Below are positions 30,044 to 45,000 of a stretch of DNA of 64,000 nt, piece after piece. The notes under the pieces were generated by a model. That model was given only the letters and a program-made list of their open reading frames with translations. It was not told the DNA's origin and searched no databases. The translations under genes were made by a program, and so were the position numbers. Positions within the stretch are counted from its first letter, which is position 1. Each line of letters opens with the position of its first letter. This DNA comes from Vanessa cardui. Taxonomy: Eukaryota; Arthropoda; Insecta; Lepidoptera; Nymphalidae. The DNA is taken from NCBI RefSeq assembly GCF_905220365.1, contig NC_061136.1, positions 13,867,702-13,931,701 on the forward strand, given 5' to 3'.

Positions 30044-33000
30044 CTGGAAAGAGAACGAATTTTATTTAAAATAACTTCTTTATAAATTCGTCTTCAACAA
30101 CAACAACAACAACAGCCTGTAAATTCCCACTGCTGGGCTAAAGGCCTCCTCTCCCTTTGAGGAGAAGGTTTGGAACAAATTCCACCACGCTGTTCGAATT
30201 CGTCTTCACAAATAGTTAAATGCCTGTAAAGTCCCTTATGTGGCTTCCATAATACTGTTCCAGTGTGAATTGCAAATCGGCTGCAGAATTTCATTCAATC
30301 AAAGTCAGAAAGCATGTTTTTATACGACCTTTATTTACTAAGCTATTTAAGGTCATACCATAAATAAAAAATAAACTCATAAGAAATATTTAATAATTGT
30401 TATTGGTTATAAAAAACAATTAATCATTAATTAATATCTTCATTCGAATTCGATCAATCAAACGTCAATAATATTTCATTGCCATATTCTCATCTCGTAA
30501 CAAGATGTTATAAATCTTCATTATAAATAACAAAATTAATTACTTAATTTAATCAATTAATGACTGAAAATTATTGTTTTCAATGTCTTTACATTGTATT
30601 CTAAGTATAATTATACCTTCTGAAGCTACTTTGTTAGGTATTGAAATTCTACATGATAATCGAGATTGTAAACAGGCAATTATATTTTTCCTCATTTTTA
30701 TTTGATGTATATTTTTTATTTCATTCAACGATATGTGTTCAACAATCTAAATGAATATCAAATTAGTACTTTAAGTAAAAACATGTTTTTCCTTATCACT
30801 TACCACACAAGCTCCAGTACTGCCATCTGTGCTACCAGCACATAAATGTCCATCGTTCAACGGTAAGCTCAACGAATATCTGTCCCTGCAAAGCTGTAGC
30901 GGCAAGACAGGCACTTCAGCTTCCAAAAGAACATCCGTTAAAGTGCCGTTAGTCTGTTCTCTTCCCCACCCAGTCGCATAGCATTCATCTTTGAAATCTA
31001 AACCATTATTATCATCGATGAATGGATCTATTTCTTCACCGAACATTAGTTTTTTATCACTTCTATTAATACTATCTTTAATTTTGTCTCTAGCTGCTTT
31101 AGTTTTGATGAGTTTAACGACGCTATCCAAAGAAGCGCTGTCGTATGCTAAATCTTTGACTTTATTTACTGTTTCATGCACATTAATTTCTTCATCATTC
31201 TTCCTCTCCGTCGGTCTGTTCGATTCGTTTGACACTCTCACGTTGTATCTCGTGTTCTTATGTTTTTTATTTATTACACCCGAGAACACGGTTTTAGTAA
31301 GGTTGTTTAGTTTTTCCAAATATTTCACGGCTGTATCCGGGTTTGGTCGGGGAGGTTTTGGTTTTCTTCTTATTTCATCTGGTTTTTTGAAGAATGATGT
31401 GCTCCTTTCTGTATTGTGATTGATTGGTAATTCGTATGAAGGAAGGCAGATCGTGCGTATCCTACTTCCAGCGCTTACATCAGCTGCCTTTATCATTTTC
31501 ATTAGAGCTGAAATATTAAAAGTAATATATACATTATTACGATATTAATTATCCTCTACATATAATATTTGTTTTCTTCTTATAACTTTTGGTACTAAAA
31601 CTGGCATATTCCTTGGTTATTAAAAAAAAAACAGATATTAATTTACCTATATCATGCTGGTAATTGTGGAACCTCTGGTGAAGGACGATTCTCTCGATAG
31701 GTAGGTAAGACCCGCGCTGTTCAGCTCTATCCCACTCGCCTAAGACAGCAGTCCATAGAGCTGGCACTGGTAGATTGAAGAGTTCACTGAAATCAATTGC
31801 TTATACATGAATATGAATAGTAACATCGAGAACAATTTCAAATCGTGATCGTAGAATAGAATAAAAATTAAATATTTCATCAGTGAGGCAAATTTTTTAT
31901 GTATCCAGTAATTCATTAAAAATGGAATTCAAGCTTATTTCAATACTCCATACTGAAATAAGCTTGAATTCCATTTTTTAAACAGGAAAATATATTGTCG
32001 GGCAAAAGTTGATGTATCTGTTGAAAATAGATGAAAATATTTCAAAGACTTCACACAACATAAAGGCTATGAAAAATTGACAGGCGCAATGAAACAGTTA
32101 AACAACCTACTTTTATGAATAAAAGTATGTATGTATGTATATTACATATATAGTTGAATTGAAGTATCAAAGTGATATTGCAAATAATAATAATAGGAAA
32201 AGTAGAAAATGTCTCAAAATTATCTTGTTAATAATGAAGACACAGTGTAGAGCGAATTATATTGAGTACTGGTTTTTCAAACAATTATATCGAACAAAAT
32301 ATTACATATTGATCACTTTGAATGAATTATTTAAAATGAACAAACCGTATTTAGGTAAGACAAACTTAGTCACTCTCAACTATAACAGGGTTATAATTGC
32401 TTTTGACAACAAGATCAAGATTTAAAGAATATTCTTTTAGATTTACAGTTATAAAAAACTTAACGAAATTATAATATGCAGTATTGTTTAGAACCTGGGC
32501 TCCGGGAGTCCCACATACCACACACTCGGAAATGCGTAATTCGTTTTTCCAGCGAGAAAAAAGGTATTATTTGCTCAAACGACATGTTAACCTAAGTTCC
32601 AACAAATTGAATATTACTTATGTATGCAGTGGGCGGTCGTCAACAGCCATTGTGGGTGGATCAGTACTCCACCACACCAGTGCCCGATGAGGCCGTAGTT
32701 GGGGTGGAGCAGTTGAAGAGAAACCTGAAACGTACGAAATACAATTGGACCCTGTAAAGTGGCATACTATGAGTAGCATGACCCTTAAGAGATGGGAACT
32801 TTGTTATTATAAAAACAAAACCGTTTTTTTGGCGTATTTTGACGGACAAGCATACCGGCCTCGTGATCATAAGTGTTCACCAATAGACAATGGCACTGTA
32901 AGAAATTAACTATTCCTTATATCATAGAGCTAAGAAGAGTCTTGTGCCTGTAATAATCTTTGATTCAGTCAAACTCGATCGATAGTCAGAATGTAGAAGA

Positions 33001-36000
33001 ATCCTTAGTCACGCCAGGATTTTTTCACATTCCCTGTATAGTTATGGTGGTAGGGCTTTGTGCAAGCCCGCCTGTGTAGGTACCACCCACTCATCAGATA
33101 TTCTACCACTAAAAAACAGTACGCACTGTGGTTGTGTTCCGGTTTGAAGGGTGAGTGAGCCAGTGTAACTACAGGAACAAGGGACATAGCATCTTAGTTC
33201 CCAAGGTTGGTGGCATATTGACGATGTAAAGAATAGTTCATATTTCTTACAACGTCATTGTCTATGGGTGATGGTGACCACTTACCATCAGGTGGCCTAT
33301 ACGCTCGTCAACCTATTCCATAAAGAAAAAAAATTGGACGATAGTTAAAATGGCTGGAAATCACAGTCGCCGGAAGAGATTTCCACATTTGTATGCACGC
33401 AGGAGAAATGACACAGATTGAAGAGTGGGATGACGTTGGGATGACATATCATTGAGATGTTTTATATGCTATATCAGGTCTGATGAATTCAAGTTCACAA
33501 GCTATGACTGCATTAATTAATGGGTACAAAGGGTTTGTATTTCTTACATAACATGAATGGGTATAAGCTAAAAATAAAGTAATCATGCATCTGATTTATC
33601 CATTAAAACCTTGTTAAATACAAATATTGAAGGTAGTTGTCTGGACGTAAGTGTCGCCGCAGCTTAATGTACGATATAGCGTCATGTCCTATTAACTTTT
33701 CAGAATAACACAGGTATGAACCATCCTTTATTTCTTTTGGTTATAGTATTCGTTAGTGAAAGTAATATAGTATATTATATAACTTTTGAATAAAATAAAT
33801 TACGACTAAAATTTAATGAAGCATTATTATACTTACTTAGATTATAAAAATAATTAATTTATATCATTATAATTTAATGTAAATATCATTAAAAACTTAA
33901 TTATATATTATATATGTCAGTATTCTTCAAGAAAGGAGTTTCTTTTCAGGTAAAATAACCACAAAACAAATTCGAACCTGCCACGGCCAAGCGCCGCGTT
34001 TTGATTCCCTCCCTTTGATAATTCGGAGCTGCCCTGCTGACCTCTCGCGTGGTTGCCTCGTGTGCCTCCTCAGAGGTACACCACATTCTGAAACAAATAT
34101 TATAGTCTTATAAAAAATATAATTCAATTTTCTTAGGTATTTAAAAAATGTACCCTTTTTGCACTTATGAGCATTTATGAGCCGCCATTTAATTCGTAAT
34201 GACGTCATATCGATAATCGATTTATATATTTTTTTTCAATGTAATGTTTAATAATCAAATCGATTAACACATTTAGCGTTTAAATGGTAATAGAAACGCA
34301 CGCAATGCAAGTACGGAACACATAATGTCACTGTATTAATAAGAACAGAAAAAGTGCGATTCGAAGCTACGGAAAGATAGTTCCGTATATATTTATTTTT
34401 GACCATTTGGATAAAGAAGGACCTTATTTGCCATTTATTAGTAAATATAATTAGTGTTTCAAAAACTGGTAATAAATGTGAGTAATCTATACTAATATTA
34501 TAAATGCATAAGAAAGAATGTAGACAATATAGTAATTGGACTAAAGCCTACTTTCTTTTTTATCTTTGGAGAGAAGATTTGGAACTTATTACCCAACTCT
34601 GCTAAAATGTGGAGTGGTGAACGGTAGTTTATCATGATATTTTTCATCACCAACAAGCACCAGATTACACACACATCGAACACATGAAAACATCATATCA
34701 ATGGTGCCGTTGTATTTAAACTCGGACTAAACTAACTAAATACTGATGTATTTATAATTCACGTATTCTAATCACTGGGCCTTCACACTTCAACTTTGTC
34801 CAAATCAAAATCAAAATATACTTTATTCAAGTAAGCCTTTACGAGCACTTTTAAATGGTCATTTAACAACTATATTAAGTGAAGCTAAGACAGTTTCAAG
34901 TTATTTAAGGAACCCTAAAAACTAAAGTATATAAACGCTGATCTATTAGCTATAGTAATATGTATATTATTACAAGAAAAACTGTCATTACATTATTAAC
35001 GCACAGTATCTGCATTAGATTATTTCTACCACGGAACACTACGGTCACGCGATTCACGCGATTGTATGTTATTGTATGTGTTAAGTTTTATCAACTTCCT
35101 AAGTGCTATATCCGTCTTAGATTGTTTAATATATGTTTGAGGCGTTAATTATTGCAGTTCCTTTAAGATAGCGGAGTTAATGTATGTTAATTGTACACTC
35201 TCTATTTATTATTTCAACATCATCTAATAATAGGCCTATAATATTTTTAGAAAGTCTTGGATAAAAAAAAAATCAATAAATTTTTATTTCAAGAAATAAT
35301 TTATATTTAATGGATTATAATAAAATTATTGGTCGAACAAATTGTCTAGGATGTGTGTTGGTATAGAATTATCTCACTGGTAATGATCATGGGGAACAAT
35401 GGGTTTGCATCAGTACTTTGGCTTACTGTACGTTTCGTGCTATCAGACTTGCTTTTCAAATAAAAATCCAATGACTATTATTATTAACGCGCCCCAGGGT
35501 ATGTTCTTAGGATCTCGGAATCTATGGTCTTATAGAGCAACGAGGGAATCAAATTTTCTCTACGGAAAATAACTATTTGTAAGTAATTTTATGGTACACC
35601 AATGCGTGGACTAAGTCTACTTCTCCAATGTCATAAATCGAAAAATAGGAATAATGATCCGGGGAAGTTAACTATATAAGTTAGTTATATTTTTGGCTGA
35701 CATCCTGTTATAGCATTTCATGAGTTGATTGTGACTTCCGCGCCCACTATAGTCGACTTACTGGCGACTATCGCCACTGAACGAGACTTAAACGACAGCT
35801 CGAAAACCGAATGTAAGTATTATGTACATTATAATCATTAAAAATCAATTAAAATCTAATAATATCTTGGCTGAAATGGCCCAGTGGTTAGATCGCGTGC
35901 ATCTTAGCCGATGATTGCGGGTTCTAGTCCAGGCAACCACCACTGTATATATGTGCTTAATTGTGTTCATAATTCATCTCATGCTCGGCGGTGAAGGAAA

Positions 36001-39000
36001 ACATCGTGAGGAAACCTGCATGTGTCTAATTTCATTGTAATTCTGCCACATGTACTTTCCACCAACCCACACTGGAACAGCGTGGTGAAATATGCTCCAA
36101 ACCTTCTCCTGAGTGGGAGAGGAGGCCTTAGCCCAGCAGTGGGAAATTTACAGCCATAGCCAAGGCTATGGCTTGTTATTGACAAAAAACAATAGAGAAA
36201 TGCCTTAAAGAAACTTAATATATCACTCTATCTTCAGTAATTTAAAGTAAACATCCCACTGCGCTTATACCCCTCCGCCTTTCATGACAAGATTTGGGAC
36301 TTATTAAAAAACACAATGCCGGTTACTATTTCGTTACACAAAATACACTTGAGTGCCAGATTTGTCTGAGGTTTCCTTACGATATTTCCTTCAGCCGAAC
36401 ATGAATAAAAACACAATTTAAACACGCTAAACTTCAATGTAGTTATAAAAGCCACAATTTACAATTAACATTCACAAGTATACTGAGCCTCTATGTTAGC
36501 TTGTACTACCCACGCGAGCAAACACGGGTAGCAGGAAGTAGTCGTAGTATGCAATAGAAACTAATACATAACCGTCAACAACGACTTTCACCGTCTCTGT
36601 GAATTATTGACATCGTAATAATACGATACGAATACTACATACCTTATTTATGTCTATTGCCTCCTGATAAACGTAATTAATTCATTTTATATTTACATAA
36701 TTTAATTAGATCGCAGTGATACAAATTTGATATGCTATTTCGACGTTAATGGTAATGTAATTAAGAGTCAATTCGCTACGCTTGGCTAAATCGTAAGCCA
36801 GTATTGTACGAAGATCAATGGCATATCGGCCATTTATTTCGTAAGCGTTAAACGAGGAGTAAAATCAAAAGAACCTTAGATTATTTTACATATTCTTACT
36901 AGGTAGGTATCATCCGATCGTCATATATTCACTAATCGCACTCGTTAATCAGCAATACTAGCTATTCTTGTGTTCCGGTTTGATGATTGAGGACCCAAAC
37001 TATAGGCAGAAGTTTCATAACGTCTCAGATCCCAAGATTAGAGTCTTACAACTGTCATGTCCTTACCTTCAGGCGACCCCTTCCCCCGAACACGTACATA
37101 GATTATAAGAAAAACATTACAAAGAGGACATAAAAAAACAAAATCATATACAATATTATAAATGTGAAAGTAACTCTGTCTGTCCGTTGCTCTTTCACGA
37201 CCAAACAATGAAGCGAATTTGATGAAATAGGTGTGAAGCAAGCTTGATCTCCAAGGAAGGATATAGGCTTTTCTTTCCTAACACTTGACAACTAACATCC
37301 TAAAACGCGAACAAGCGACAACTATAACTAGACTATACTTCCCAAATACACACTGAACGAATCCAGCTGACAGATCTTACTTATTTGACCATTAAAAGCA
37401 CAACAGATTGTTACATGTAAATGTTAACGCGCTGAATACTAATGAGCGGTTTACACAAAACACTACCATTAACAAAATACATCACAAAGGTAATAAAAAC
37501 AATGGCTTATGAAAAAAACATTTGAGCATTATTATGTTCCATATCTTCATTCATAAAAAATCACATAATATGCATTTAAATAAAAGCTGTTTAACTTTAT
37601 GGTAATAGTTTAACTATTCACTGTTACATACCTAATTGAGTAATTGTTCTGTCGTGAATAATTCATGACGGATTACGTCAGCGATGTACGACGGGTTACG
37701 CGGAACAGGTAGTATGATGGAAGTGTTATCGAGTCGGATGTGTCGAAGATACTAATTGTATAGCATGTTTTATAGCCCGTTAGGTCAAGCGCGACATAGA
37801 CTATATGTTTATAATTATAGTAGCTCATTTCGTGGTCTGTGATGGTGTCATAAATTAAATATAAATATCTTTTATGAAATTATTATTAATTGGGCTTGAA
37901 AAGTAACGATTTCTTGTTCGTGAGTCTTGTAACGTTAAATTTGAAATTGGCTCACAGTAGAGAAGCGTGGCAGACTAAGTTCCAAGCCTTCTCCTAATAT
38001 TATGACGCTATTAGACCAGCCTTATCAGTGGAAAATTTACAGAATGTTCTGTTACCTTTTTAGCGAGAACATATAGTAGATTCGATTTATTGATTTAATA
38101 CGACGCCTTTTCCAAAATAATAATAGTCATTTTGCTCTGTGCGTAGTGTCAGTAAGGTGTCAAGATTGGCATGGTGTAACAGCTTAGTTGACACTTGTAC
38201 CATTACGTAAATTAATGTATGTTTATCTATATGTTACAGATAAATACGAAATGTGTATTCAGCATTAGCGAAGTTTCTTTTATTAGTGACATACTTTATT
38301 ACAAACACTTCTAAGATTTTCATTCAGTTTTCACCAAGTATTCCTCTAGAAATTAATTTTTAGTAGATTATTTCACAAATAGACGGTCTCTCTGAGAGCT
38401 TGGGTGTAATCTACATAACTCTATAGAGTTATACAAAAATAATGTATTAAGGCTAATTCCTCTTGGCGATATGCTCGTAGTACTTATCAAGATTTACTTG
38501 CAATAATAAAAGGAAAGCCTAAAAAATAAACGTACTCAGTTTACACAGGTTATATAAACATTTAAATGTACTTTACTGATATACTGTGTAATTAGGAATG
38601 TTAGTAAAGATTTACTGCTTAGTTTCTTGCCGGTTGTTCTAGGTAGAATCTACTTTACGAACCGGTGGTAGCTTCAGACTTAATTCAGCACTAACATGTC
38701 AATTTTGATTTAGATTTAGATTTTATTTATCATGTTAAACAAAGATAAACTCTAAATATGTGCTATAAATTATTTTATTTATGTTCTTTATTTTATTTAT
38801 AATTAATTACAACATTATCACCATGTACAAATCCTTATATAATTACTTTACCTTACTTTTGCTTTTTACTTTATTGTATACCACACAGAGAATATAAATA
38901 AATACATAGATTTAGCCTTAATAAAAGAGGCGTTAAATTTTGGCGACCTTATCGCTACACAGCTATCTCTTCCAGGCAACCAACGTCGTAGGTTAGGTTA

Positions 39001-42000
39001 GCTAATAGAATATGTCTTATATCTATATGTATATCTTCTTGTATTGTATTTGGATTAAAACTGTCAATTCAAGGCATAGTATTAATTATGTAGCCGCCCA
39101 TCTCGAACTCATTCTATTAAAATAATACAAATTGCTAAAATCTCTTTTAACGATTGTTTCCGTTATAAAACAAATTCATGTTCAAAATTTCAACTTTCAA
39201 AACAATAGTTTTCGCTACGCGTTGATGAAAAAACGATTTAAGTATTGATTTTTATTTTATAATCACTTTGTATTATCATGTTACAGAATTATACATAATT
39301 ACAAACGCTAAATAAATTAGAGTCGATTGACAAGAAACCTTCAAGGAATCAATAATTATCTAATGCCATTAATCCTATTAACATTATAAATGAGAAAATC
39401 TGTTAGAATGGACGTATGTATGTTACTCTTGCACGAAAAAACTACTGAATGAATGTTATTGGTAATTTGACGCATATTCGTTTAGAGGTGATCGGGGTGA
39501 CTATTTGCAATCATTTTAACCCCCATATGAATAATGCAAAAGTGAACCATTTTTGAGTTATCACGTTTTTTAAGGTTTTTCAAAATTTGCCAAGAATGCA
39601 ACTGATACTTTTTTAAAATAAATTTTTGAAGTTTATTAATATAAATATATTATTAATTTAATTATTGTAAATAGTCACCCCTACCACTAATTAACGGATA
39701 TACGTCGAATTATCAATAACTCTGTATATGTATGTAGTATCTTTAACATAGTTTTTGAGTTGACTAAACGTGAACATATAGTATCGGCATTAGCTTGAAA
39801 TTCGTCTTAGTTTATTTTCTCCAATGTCACCGAATCGAGAAGAAAAAGCAATGGGCCCGAATCTATTTTGTACTTTTTGTAAAAGTCATTAATGTGGATT
39901 ACGTTTTTGGTGATGTAACTTGCTTTCTTTATGGTAAAATCACCATTACGTAACGAGTTTGGGACACCATCGATTCTATTCCATTTATTTTTTATTTTTC
40001 CATTGTTCTTGGTCTGGTGGTTTCCTGCCAGTTAGATCGCTGTCGCCGTACTATAAGAGTGTAGTAATAGATCACTTGCTTTACAAATATCTTTGCAATA
40101 ATATAACTTAAAATATTTAGCCAGTTAGCTGCCACATTTGAATCCACCGACCCGTATTGGAGCAGCGTGGTGGAATATGCTCTTAACCTTCTCCTCTAAG
40201 GAAGAGCAGGTCTTAGCCCAATAGTTGGAAATTTACAGACTGGTACAGTAATATAACCTACAGCGCACATGTCTGTAGGTAAATTGTGTACATTTTAATT
40301 TAATAAATATAATGTGGGCATTTTAATTATACACACATCATTCTCATTAAGACACATTTTCTTCACATATAGACCTCCCTCTTTCAACGAAACTCATCGG
40401 TGGCACTAAATATGCCAGCGGTGTGCACTTTGTCTTTTCGGTCCACGAGATTGCTTGTTGACCGTACCGAACTGTTTCAGACCTACCCTTATCTAATTTT
40501 TGGACTACTTAAGACGTGGTCGCTGGGAGGGACATACTGGTTAACTAAAATTTTCTCTGATATATGACCTGACAAAGACATATCTATTTAGCTTCAGCTA
40601 GTATAATTATTTTTATTGTTAGTCTCTAAAATGGAATGTAATTTAATAAAAGGGTCTCCAGTCTACAGTATTATGAATGATAAAAAGATTTCATTAATTC
40701 GTTTATTTTAAATATTTTCATATATAATGACAATATGTTATTATATATATACATAATTTAAAGATATTAACTGAGCAAAACTAAAGTGTAGCAATAAAAC
40801 AGTTATATATTATGGTGGAAATATACCTACAAACAAACAATCTAAATGTGTTATTACTGTTAGTTATACATAAGAACATTTCCCTTTAGCATAAAGAGAC
40901 ATGAACTCTACATAATTGACCTGACAGCGGTTTAATTTCTATTTATTGTATCAGCTATCAAGTAACGAATGAAACACAACTACTATAATCACACAGACAC
41001 ACACACACACACATAAACATCTATATGAGAAACAAAAAGATAAATAATAATGTAATATCGAATTAGATCATGATACTGAATTGAATATACATTGTTATTA
41101 TACAATAACTAAGAAATTGGTTATACATTTTTTGGGTCCAGTACTTTCGCGCGTGCGCAGAATAATTTAAAGTGTGATTATTATGTTAGAAGGGTGAGTC
41201 AGCCAGTAACACAGCTTGGGGGAAAATCATCTTAGCTTCAATTTCCAAGCGTTCATGCATTGGTGATGTAAGAAATAGTTACTAATTCTTACAGCGCCAA
41301 GTGTTTTTGGTTGGTTAGTAATACGATTACTTCCGTAAATTAAATAAAAAAATACGTATATCATCATTTTAATGGTTTTTTATTTTTATTTTAATGCTAA
41401 AATGCCCGAGATGGCCCAGTGGTTAGAACGCGTGCATCTTGACCGATGATTGCGGGTTCAAACCCAAGCAAGCACCACTGTATGTTCATGTGCTTAATAT
41501 GTGTTTATAATTCATCTCGAGCTTGATGGTAAACGAAAACATCGTGAGGAAACCTGCATGTGTCTTATTTCATAAAAATTCTTCTACATGTGTATTCCAC
41601 CAACCCGCATTGGAACAGCGTAACAGTAATAGTAACATTCCATTAAGGAGAGGGTTTGGAATATATTCCACAATTCCAATGCCGGTTGGTGTATATTGCG
41701 GGTTGGATTATATTCCAAACCATCTCCTCAAAGGGAGAAGAGGCCTTAGCCCAGAAGTGGGAAATTTACAGGCTGTTGTTGTTGTTGTTGTTGTTGTTGA
41801 ATGCTAAAACAGGCAGTTTACAACAGGCGACCGTTCCCCAAAATATATCACAAATAAACATTGTTTTAATCAATTGAAAATGAATATTTAAGCATTTGAC
41901 ATTAAATTCTCATTTCGAGGTCTGGGGTTTTTTCTTAATAAAATCGTTACAATTTCAAAGCTTTCTCAGTCATCACTATTATTACCGGTGTACATATAAC

Positions 42001-45000
42001 ACGTAATTTCGCGGTCAGAATTACACAATGGTGTTACGATCGCGGCAGTAATCACCGGTGATTTACTACTTCCGGTCTCAGATTACTTCAGTGTTACACT
42101 TCACTTCATATTAGATGACTCGATGAAAATATTTAATGAAAAAAGTTGTAAAAAATATGATAATTTATTATATTTTTTTATAAGGAAAGCGGAGTGATGT
42201 AATGTCTATTTTGATTGTCAATGTAGACAACTTGAAAAGACACAAAGACATACAGTAGGTAATTTAAAAATGTATTTACATTTGTGTAATTACATAAAAT
42301 GTCATGTAATCATTATTTTAATTACTATGTGAACCAAATTTTTTAAGTAAATTACGCCGAGGATTTTTTTTATAAGTGTAATAACATTTTAAGCCAATAA
42401 TAAATAATGATTTTATCTATACATATAATAAAATTGGAGTGTCTGTTTATACATTAAAATAAAGGCTTTTTCCAAATGCATGTGTATTTATACACGGAAT
42501 GTATACAAAAATATTTTTTATTACTATTTTTATCTGCCTATCTTTTTGTTCAATCCAGTCTCTGGTACGGTTGGACGGATTCTCACGATACCTTGAATGG
42601 CAGAAAGCTGATGAAGGATGTAGGTATGGTATAAGGAGTAACTTAGGTAACAACAATAACTATTTTGTTAAATTCAATCAGGGCCGAAGTCTATATATAT
42701 AGTTAATTCTATGTTTAAATTTTTCGAAGGGACAAGAAAGTACATCCAACACATGTCTTTTATTTTAACTAGAATGATAGTTTAATATATGTATTTATAT
42801 TAGACCATTTTGTACGTGCAATGAGTAATTTAAATTTTCTTTTTACATTTTTGTGGATTTCACTTATGAGAAAGGTCATTTGAGGTCACCAAATTGAAAA
42901 TATATACAGAAATATTTGACAAATGACCGGTTTACTTAATAACAATAGCTAATTTATTAACCATTAGAGAATCAATTAAGAACTGAGTTTCTTTTTCCTT
43001 TTAGAATGGATAAATTAAACAGGTGAACTTGCCGTGACAAAAAATATCCTAACTTTAATTGGTAGATTCATAAGTATATAAGTATAAGTATATAAGGAAT
43101 AATATGTATAATCTCATTGGTCGAAAAATAAACTACTAGTTCCTTATTGGTTGGTAGAATTTAAATTTCGAATCAATGGTAGTCTTAACCATTCAATAGT
43201 GTATAACAATATGAAGTATAAATATTTCGTTTTAGATTTTTGATTTATAAAATAAAGAGACGCATTCGTAGCGATTTGTTTAGTTCTTTTGTCCGCGGAG
43301 CATTCGTTCGTCCGGAAATTTCAATTGCTCAATAAGAATTCCTCCTTGACAGACGGACAGAACGCCAATTAAGATGTTACCGATAAGAATTACTGTTTGA
43401 TTGATATATTGATAAACTGCGGTATTGAGATCTACTGATGCGGGTTCGAGAGATGAATGCAACATCTGTGATGGCCCAGTGGGTTTCAAGCGAATGTTTC
43501 GGGTTCAAATACGAGCAAGGATCACTGACTTTGCTCATGCCTTATTTGTGTTGTCAGGTCAACATTTTTATTTAACAAATGTTATGAATTATAAACCTTT
43601 AGATAAATACAACTCTTTCTATTGTTTGTATTGAGTTTATTAAGCTCGTTTCATAATAAAGTTTTCTTATACTTCATTATGTATCAGGAAATAATCATAA
43701 ATACCAAGATGTGTCTCTCTAATATTATTCAAAGTAAGTATTTCTTTAGGACTTGCCTGTATATAATTAGAATCTTCGTTGCATAATTCAAAAAATAGAA
43801 GTGAAAGCGCATTAGAGCTGATGAGATCTTGATGGATTTCGTCATCATTTAGTTTCGGACCCTTTGAAGTGCTCAGAAATCTATCAATACTATTTGTCAT
43901 TAGTTTCTTTCAAGCTGTTGAGTTTAATTTTACATTGTTATGAAATTTAGAATATTTGAATGGTGCTAAGTGAACATTTATTTGTAAGGTATTATTATTT
44001 TAAATTAGCCTAGTTTAATAGAACAATCAAAAGAAATATAAAAAGATCTAGAGAAAGATCGATTGAATGATGCAAAATAAAATTGTAAAACAGTATTCTC
44101 GGAAGAGGAAAACGTGGATGGAATTATATCCGTACCAGCTAGAGTAAACTTTATTTAATGGTTGGTGACTACGGAAGATGAACTATAAATATTAATAATT
44201 AAGTTTATTTTAAAAATCGAATGAAAAGTCCCATAGTCCCTTTCATTATAGTATATTGTTATATACTATTATTATAATAAAAAAACATAAGTTAAACCAG
44301 AACAATATACTATATAGAATTTTGTTCTGGTTTAACTTAAGTTTTTTCTATTTTTTATTGTGGAATCTATATTAATGCTAAGGTGGTTTAGTAGGTAGAT
44401 CCCTATTTTGTTTGTCGTGCTTCACAATTTTGGACTTCAATATGTACAGCAGAAAGCATGTTATTGTTTACACTGTGCTTATCCAACAGTCGTATCGGAG
44501 ACGAGAATAAGCACTCAAATTTTATCTATTATATTAGAAAGATAATATTTCCTCAAACCGAGTTCAGTGTATCTTTCAGATTGTATTCGTCAGTGAGATA
44601 AGTAAATAAATCCCAAGTTTTTTTTCTTTGAGCTCAAATTGTATTCCAAAGTCGCTTTCCCTTCTCCAACTCTTATCAAGCTGATCTTGATAGCAATTAG
44701 TCGAGATGTCTGGCTACTGTTTGATATTATCGGTCAATATCAATACTGTAATTGCTTTAACAATTCTTCTAACGAGACAATTGAATGCCATTCTTGCATC
44801 GTTCGCTTTCATTGTTACAACTTATTTCACGAGTGTACTGGTTTGTGGAACGATTATTGCTTTTGTATCACAAGTATTTTGAAGCTTATTCAACTGGTAC
44901 AATGCAGGTTTGAACATGCGCATGTAAGAATTTGAAACAAGTAGATTTCTCATAATCTTTTGCTTTATTGAACACGAGATTATAAAATACTAATTATGGA

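Noticed and set aside
30991..31419. 142-codon open frame on the plus strand
   Set aside because: It is the exact antisense of the protease's exon 5 insertion; its Leu/Ser/Phe-rich product is a complement of the Lys/Asp/Asn-rich coding strand.
41523..41877. Frames ending in Val or Leu runs
   Set aside because: They read through a SINE into its (GTT)n tail.
44639..44935. 98-codon plus-strand frame with clustered Cys and His (YCNCFNNSSNETIECHSCI), PHD-finger-like
   Set aside because: The first metal pair is C-x-C rather than C-x2-C and the rest of the spacing does not satisfy a PHD finger. No neighbouring exon supports it. It could be a relic, but I cannot defend a call.
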